From: an uncultured Cyclobacteriaceae bacterium
GTDB taxonomy: Bacteria > Bacteroidota > Bacteroidia > Cytophagales > Cyclobacteriaceae
Assembly (NCBI GenBank): GCA_947492745.1
Contig: CANLOE010000012.1
Location: 22,495 to 86,494, forward strand
Length of the DNA stretch: 64,000 nt
Direction of reading: 5' to 3'
Positions within the stretch are counted from its first letter, which is position 1. The number at the start of each line of letters is the position of its first letter. The notes beneath the pieces were generated by a model that saw only the letters and a program-made list of their open reading frames with translations, ran no database searches and was not told the DNA's origin. This document shows, one piece after another, positions 43,101-49,100 of this stretch. The position numbers and the translations under genes were made by a program.

Positions 43101-46100
43101 TGATGGCCACCGGCTCTTCTTGTTTACCGGGAACAGCTCCTTCGATTTCCCTACTTTTCATTTCGGTCCGTAAAAATCTCTTACTTTGTGCTTTGGGGCT
43201 GATGACAGGACGAGGCTTTGTTTCTTCTATAGCATTGATGGAATGGTATTTTAGAAGTTGCTCAGGGTAGTCCGTCAATAGGTGACCTACCAAGGCATCA
43301 ATGGTACTGAAACTATAGAATAATGTAGGCATAAGCTCAATGTCGTAATGGATATTGAGTTCGTTACTCAACTTGGTCAATGATACTGAATCGAAGCCAT
43401 AATCCCCTAGATTTTCTTCTATGGATATCTCGTTGATATCTAGCTTCAACAATGCTGATACCAGTCCTAAAACCGTGTCCGTCACCTCTTTTTTTATCAC
43501 TGGGGAGGTAAGGGTGTCAGAGGATGCCCCACCTTGGGAGGGGGTAGTACTTCGCCCGGTCAGCTTCTGTAAAGCGTCACTTTGACCAAAAATCACCGTA
43601 CCTTGCCCCAGTTGCTTCCTCAAAAGGTGCTCGAAGGCCAGGAGACCATCTTTTGTAGGCAATGCCTGTATACCTATTCTCTGCGCTAGGTATTCAGTAC
43701 TATCCTTGTCCAACTTCATACCTCCATCTTTCCACAAAGGCCAGTTAATGCTCAGGGTATGTCCTTTTCTTTTGCCTTCTCTGACCAGTCCGTTACGGTG
43801 TGCTGCGTGGTTATCCAACCATGCATTCGCACTGGAATAATCCCCTTGCCCAACGTTGCCCAGTACACCGGAAAGACTGCTAAAGTAGACCATAAAATCC
43901 AAATCCAATCCCAATGTCGATTCATCCAGATTCCGCGCACCTATAATTTTAGGGTTCAGTACCTCTAGCGATTTTTCCGAAGAGCCATTGACCATGAGGC
44001 CATCCTGTATCACTCCTGCACTGTGGATAATCCCATCCAAGCTTCCATACCTCTCGATGATAGTGTCGATCAGTTCCTGAACGGAAGACCTGTCCGTCAC
44101 GTCACAACAATGATAGACTGCATTGATAGATTCAAGTTCTTTCGGAGATAGGCTGCCTTTCTCCCTCCTTCCTGTCAGGACCAATTTTGTATCCTTTACC
44201 TTACTGATGTAAGTGGCAAAAATATATCCCAAACCGCCCGTACCGCCCGTAATCAGGTACACACCCCCATCTTTTATGGATAGGCCGGTTTCTTGCAGTT
44301 GGCTATCCATGGGCTGAAATTCAAGAACCTGTCTTTCGCTATGGATATAACGGATTTCTTTGTCTTTAGTGAGCCTTTCTGATTGGATGATATCCATTAG
44401 ATCAGGGATTTCATTGACCGTAAGGCTTTCGACACCTATTGTTTTCCCACTTATATTTGGAGTTTCCAATGAGGCTGTCTTCAACAGTCCACTGATGAAA
44501 GCAAAGTCGAGATAGGAATCCTGTTCATACAGCACTAGTACTTCAACTTGTTCTTTGGAACCTGTCTTAGTGCGAAGGAGTGAAAGCATGGCGGTATAAT
44601 ACTCTATTTCAGTGGTACCTACCCCTACTGCCCTGACCTCTTCCACTAGGGATTTTTTCAGCTTTTCAGCCAAGAAGTCCGTCCCTCCTGCCAAGACTAC
44701 TAGGCATGAGCCTGTGGGAGTGTCCTCCATGTCCTTTGCATCCGATACTTTCCAAAGTGGGCCGTACAGGTGGAGCGCGGCTTCTTTTTTAGGGGCAGTC
44801 AATAGATCGTTGCTCTTGCCTTCACCAAATTGTCCGTCCATCCCGGCAAGGATCACCAAACCTTTTAAGGCCAACAGCACTTCTCCAGAGGCGGACAGCA
44901 TAACGATATCATAACTGTCCGCTCGTTGTTTTGTGTCCGTATCCTTACGGGCGTAACACCAGACCGTGTCACTGACGGGGCCATGGATATTGACTTCTTG
45001 TATACTGAAGGGCAGTCCCAGTGTACCCTTCCCTTCCTCGCCAAGGCCTATGCCCATACAGGTCTGTAAGGCACTGTCCAAGAAGCCCGGTTGCAGGACG
45101 TACCCCTCTTCTTTGGTCAAAGTAATCTTGCTCAGGCTTGCCGAATCGTTGAAATACACCTTTTCTATACCTTGAAAACTACTGCCGTACCCTAATCCAA
45201 GGTCTTTGAAGCGCCTATAACAATCAGTTCCGCTTTTTTGGCCCTCCATATCTGAAAGCAGGGACGTTATATCGATGGGTTGCGGTGAGGAAAGTATCGT
45301 GGCCCCCAAGCTCCCTTGAGCATGTATATGCTCTGATTGTACAGTATCGGTATAGATTTGGTAAGCAATAGTGTCTCCTTCAGGGAAAACGCGGAGCTGC
45401 ACAGTGGCAGGGCTATCGCTCACCGATATCGGTTGCCACCAGTTGACATGGCGAATTTGGGTTATCAAAGCTCCCATGCTCCGTTCGCCCGCTTCACGGG
45501 CCATTTCCAAGTAGGCCACACCGGGCAAGACCCTTTTTCCTTTGACACGATGGTCCATCAGGAAGGATTCCGTGCCTGTGAATAGGCTGCTGAACTTTTG
45601 TTCTGTTAGGTCTGATGTATTACTGTGCAGCAAGGGATGCAGTTTTACCAAAGTACCCATTCCTCCGGCACTGGATGATTCCGACACCCAGTATCGGTGC
45701 TTCGCAAAGGGGTAAGTCGGTAGGCTGATTTTATTAGGGCGTCCCTCTCCGTCGTACACCAGGTTCCAGTCGATGTCCACACCCTGTGTCCAGAGTTGGG
45801 CCAGCAAATCCAGTTCTTTTTCCTTTATGGCGGTTTGTATATAACTCTTCCCTGCGTTTCCCTCAAGCACAAGCCCTTTACCGTCTTTTTTGGTATTGCC
45901 GACCAATACTTGAGACCTATCTCCTCGGACATATCCCAACAATCGCTCTTTAAGGGTTTCAAGTTCATACACCACAATGGCCAATCGCTCCTCCATGGAC
46001 TCCCTACCTATCTGGAGTGTGTAAGCGAGGTCATAAAGATCAACATCACCATTGCTATCTAAGTAAGCTATCAAATTGATAACCTGCTCTTTCAAACGGT

Positions 46101-49100
46101 CTTTGTTTTTTGCGGATAGCAAAACAATGGCTGCATCATCGCTTTGGTAGTAGATAGTTCGTGGCATGTATTCTTCCATGACCAGATGTGCATTACTCCC
46201 TCCGGCTCCGAAACTGCTCAGCCCTGCCAATCTTGGCCTTCCCTCTTCTGTCACCCAATCCTCCAATACCTGCTGTACTTTAAAGGGTGTCCTAGCAAAA
46301 TCTATGTTCTTGTTCAAACTTCCCGAATGTAGGCTCGGAACCAGTTGTCCATGCTTGAACTGTAATAAAATCTTGGTCAGGCCGGATATACCCGCAGCGG
46401 ATTCTGCATGACCTATGTTGCTCTTCACACTTCCTATGGCACAGTATTGACCTTTTTTTGTACTGCTCTTGAATGCCTTGCTCAATCCTGAAATCTCTAT
46501 CGGATCTCCTAGACTCGTGCCTGTACCGTGGGCCTCGACATAACTGAAGTCTTCCGGTCTTACCCCCGCTTTGTCTATCGCATTTCCGATCAGCGATGCC
46601 TGTGCTTTGGGATTGGGAACTGTATAGCCATTGGTCTTTCCCCCATGGTTCAGGCTACTGCCCTTGATCACTCCATAGATGTGGTCACCGTCGGCCTCTG
46701 CTTGGCTTAAGGGTTTTAGAATAACGGCCCCGACTCCTTCTGAGGGAACATATCCTTCTCCACCCTCCCCAAAACTCTCGCACCTGCCTTTGTCGGACAT
46801 AAACATGCCCTGACTGAGGATCTTATATTTGTTGGGGTGTATGCTCAAATTGACCCCTCCCGCGATGGCCATACTGCATTGGCCATTGCGAATGGCCTCC
46901 ATGGCCAAGTGTATCGCTGTCAGGGAACTGGAACACATCGTGTCCACCGCCATACTGGGGCCCTGTAGGTTCAAGTGATAGGATACTCTATTGGCTATAC
47001 TGCTAGGGCTGCTCCATGTGGACAGTGGGCTTCCTTTGGCACTCTCTTCCGTGCCCAGTAACTGATATTCACTGTACATAACACCTACATATACTCCCAC
47101 ATGCCCCTCTTTGATGAGGTCATCTGTAGCACCTATGCTCTTTAGTGCTTTCCTAGTATAACCTGCGTCCTCCATGCAACTCCATGCCGTTTGCAGGAAA
47201 AGACGTTCTTGGGGATCCATATATTCGGCCTCGCTAGGGGAGATATTGAAAAACAGAGGGTCAAACTTATCCATATCCTCGATAAAACCACCCCATTTGC
47301 TGTAACTTTTGCCCGGTATGTCCTTTTTCGAATCGTACATTCTATCAACATCCCATCGGTCTGAGGGGATTTCCGTGATACAATCCTTACCTGTCGAAAG
47401 GATTTTCCAGAACTCCTCGATGGTATTGGCCTGCGGGTATCGGCCACTCAAGCCTATGATAGCGATATCCTCCTGTGCGGTTGCGACTTTCGGAGTCTTT
47501 GCGGCCTGCCTTGGTTCCAAAGGGTGGAAACGCTTGCGGCCCATAATACCTTTGGAGCGAGTATTTCCGTAACTGTCCGCTGACCTTTGGGATTGGCCAG
47601 TGGTCTTGGCATTGGTATCCCCAATGATTTCACTCAGGCGTTCGGGGTATTCTGCCCTAAAGTATTCGATGAGTTCTGTCAGGTTCTGACACTCGAAAAA
47701 CAAGGTACTCGGCAGGTTCTGGAAGGATTTACTCAGTTGACGGGTCATCTTTACTGTCATCATCGAATCTATACCGTATTTCTCAAAGGCGTCACCTAAG
47801 TTGATATTCTCCACAGGCAGCTTTGAGAAGTCCGATAGCAGTGATTTGAAATAGTGAGCGACCTCTTCTTTTATCTCACCCTTTCCTGACACTTCCCGAA
47901 GCTCTTGGTCCATGGAGTCATCGGTTTCCTTCGGAACAAAGCGCACTTCTGACAGGGCCACAAAATCCCTGAAAACCAATAGCACTTCTCCCGAGGCGGA
48001 CAGCATATCGATATCATAACTGTCTGCCCGCCGTTTTGTACCTGTGTGTTTACGGGCATAACACCAGACCGTGTCACTAACGGGGCCGTGGATATCGACC
48101 TTTTGTACACTGAAGGGCAGTCCCAGTGTACCCTTTCCGTCCTCGCCAAGGCCTATGCCCATACAGGTCTGTAGAGCACTGTCCAAGAGGCCCGGTGGCA
48201 GGACGTATCCCTCTTCTTTGGTCAAAGTGATCTTGCTCAGACAGGATGACCCGTCGAAGTATAATTGCTCTATCCCTTGAAAACTGTCCCCATATTCCAG
48301 ACCGAGGTCCTTGAAGAGTCGATAACAATCTGTTCCGTTTTTTTGATCATCCATGCCCGAGAGTAAAGCATCTATGTCAAAGGGTTGTGGACGGGAAAGT
48401 ACAGTGGTCCCTAGACTTCCCTGAGCATGTACCTGCTCTGATTCCACTCCACGAGTATAGACCTGATAAGCGATAGTGTCCCCTTCGGGGAAGACACGGA
48501 GCTGTACTGTGGCAGGGCTATCGCTCACCGTTATCGGTTGCCACCAGTTGACATCAAAAACTTGGCTTACCGAAGCCCCCATACTCCGCTCACCTGCTTC
48601 ACGGGCCATTTCCAGATAGGCCACTCCGGGCAAGATCTTTTCTCCTTTGACACGGTGATCCATCAAAAAGGACTCCGAACCGGAGAATAGGCTACTGAAC
48701 TTTTGCTCAGTGAGGTCCGATGCATTACTGTGCAGCAAGGGATGTAGTTTTGCTAAGGTATCCATACCAGTGTCTCCGGATACTTCCGGCACCCAATAAC
48801 GGTGCTTTGCAAAGGGATAGTGCGGAAGGCTCACTTTATTGGGAAGCTCATATCCATCATACCATAAACTCCAGTCAATTTTGAGGCCCTGCAACCATAG
48901 TTGTGCCATAGCATAGGGGTTTCTCTCTTTTACGGCTGTAGCTATCTTCGTTTCATTTGTTGAAACAGTTGCGCTATCCGTTGTCAATAGTTGGCCATTT
49001 GTCTTCCCTTTCAAATATCCTGAAAGCTCCATTATCAAGGCCTCCGTATCTTCCACGACCAAGGCCAAACGTTCTTGTAGAGAACTCCTCCCTACCTGAA

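Noticed and set aside
22420..48800. Recurrent near-identical segments that could suggest a repeat array or CRISPR
   Set aside because: They are coding repeats of PKS domains (DH ends, KS motifs, tandem ACPs) at kilobase spacing, with no short regular spacer pattern.
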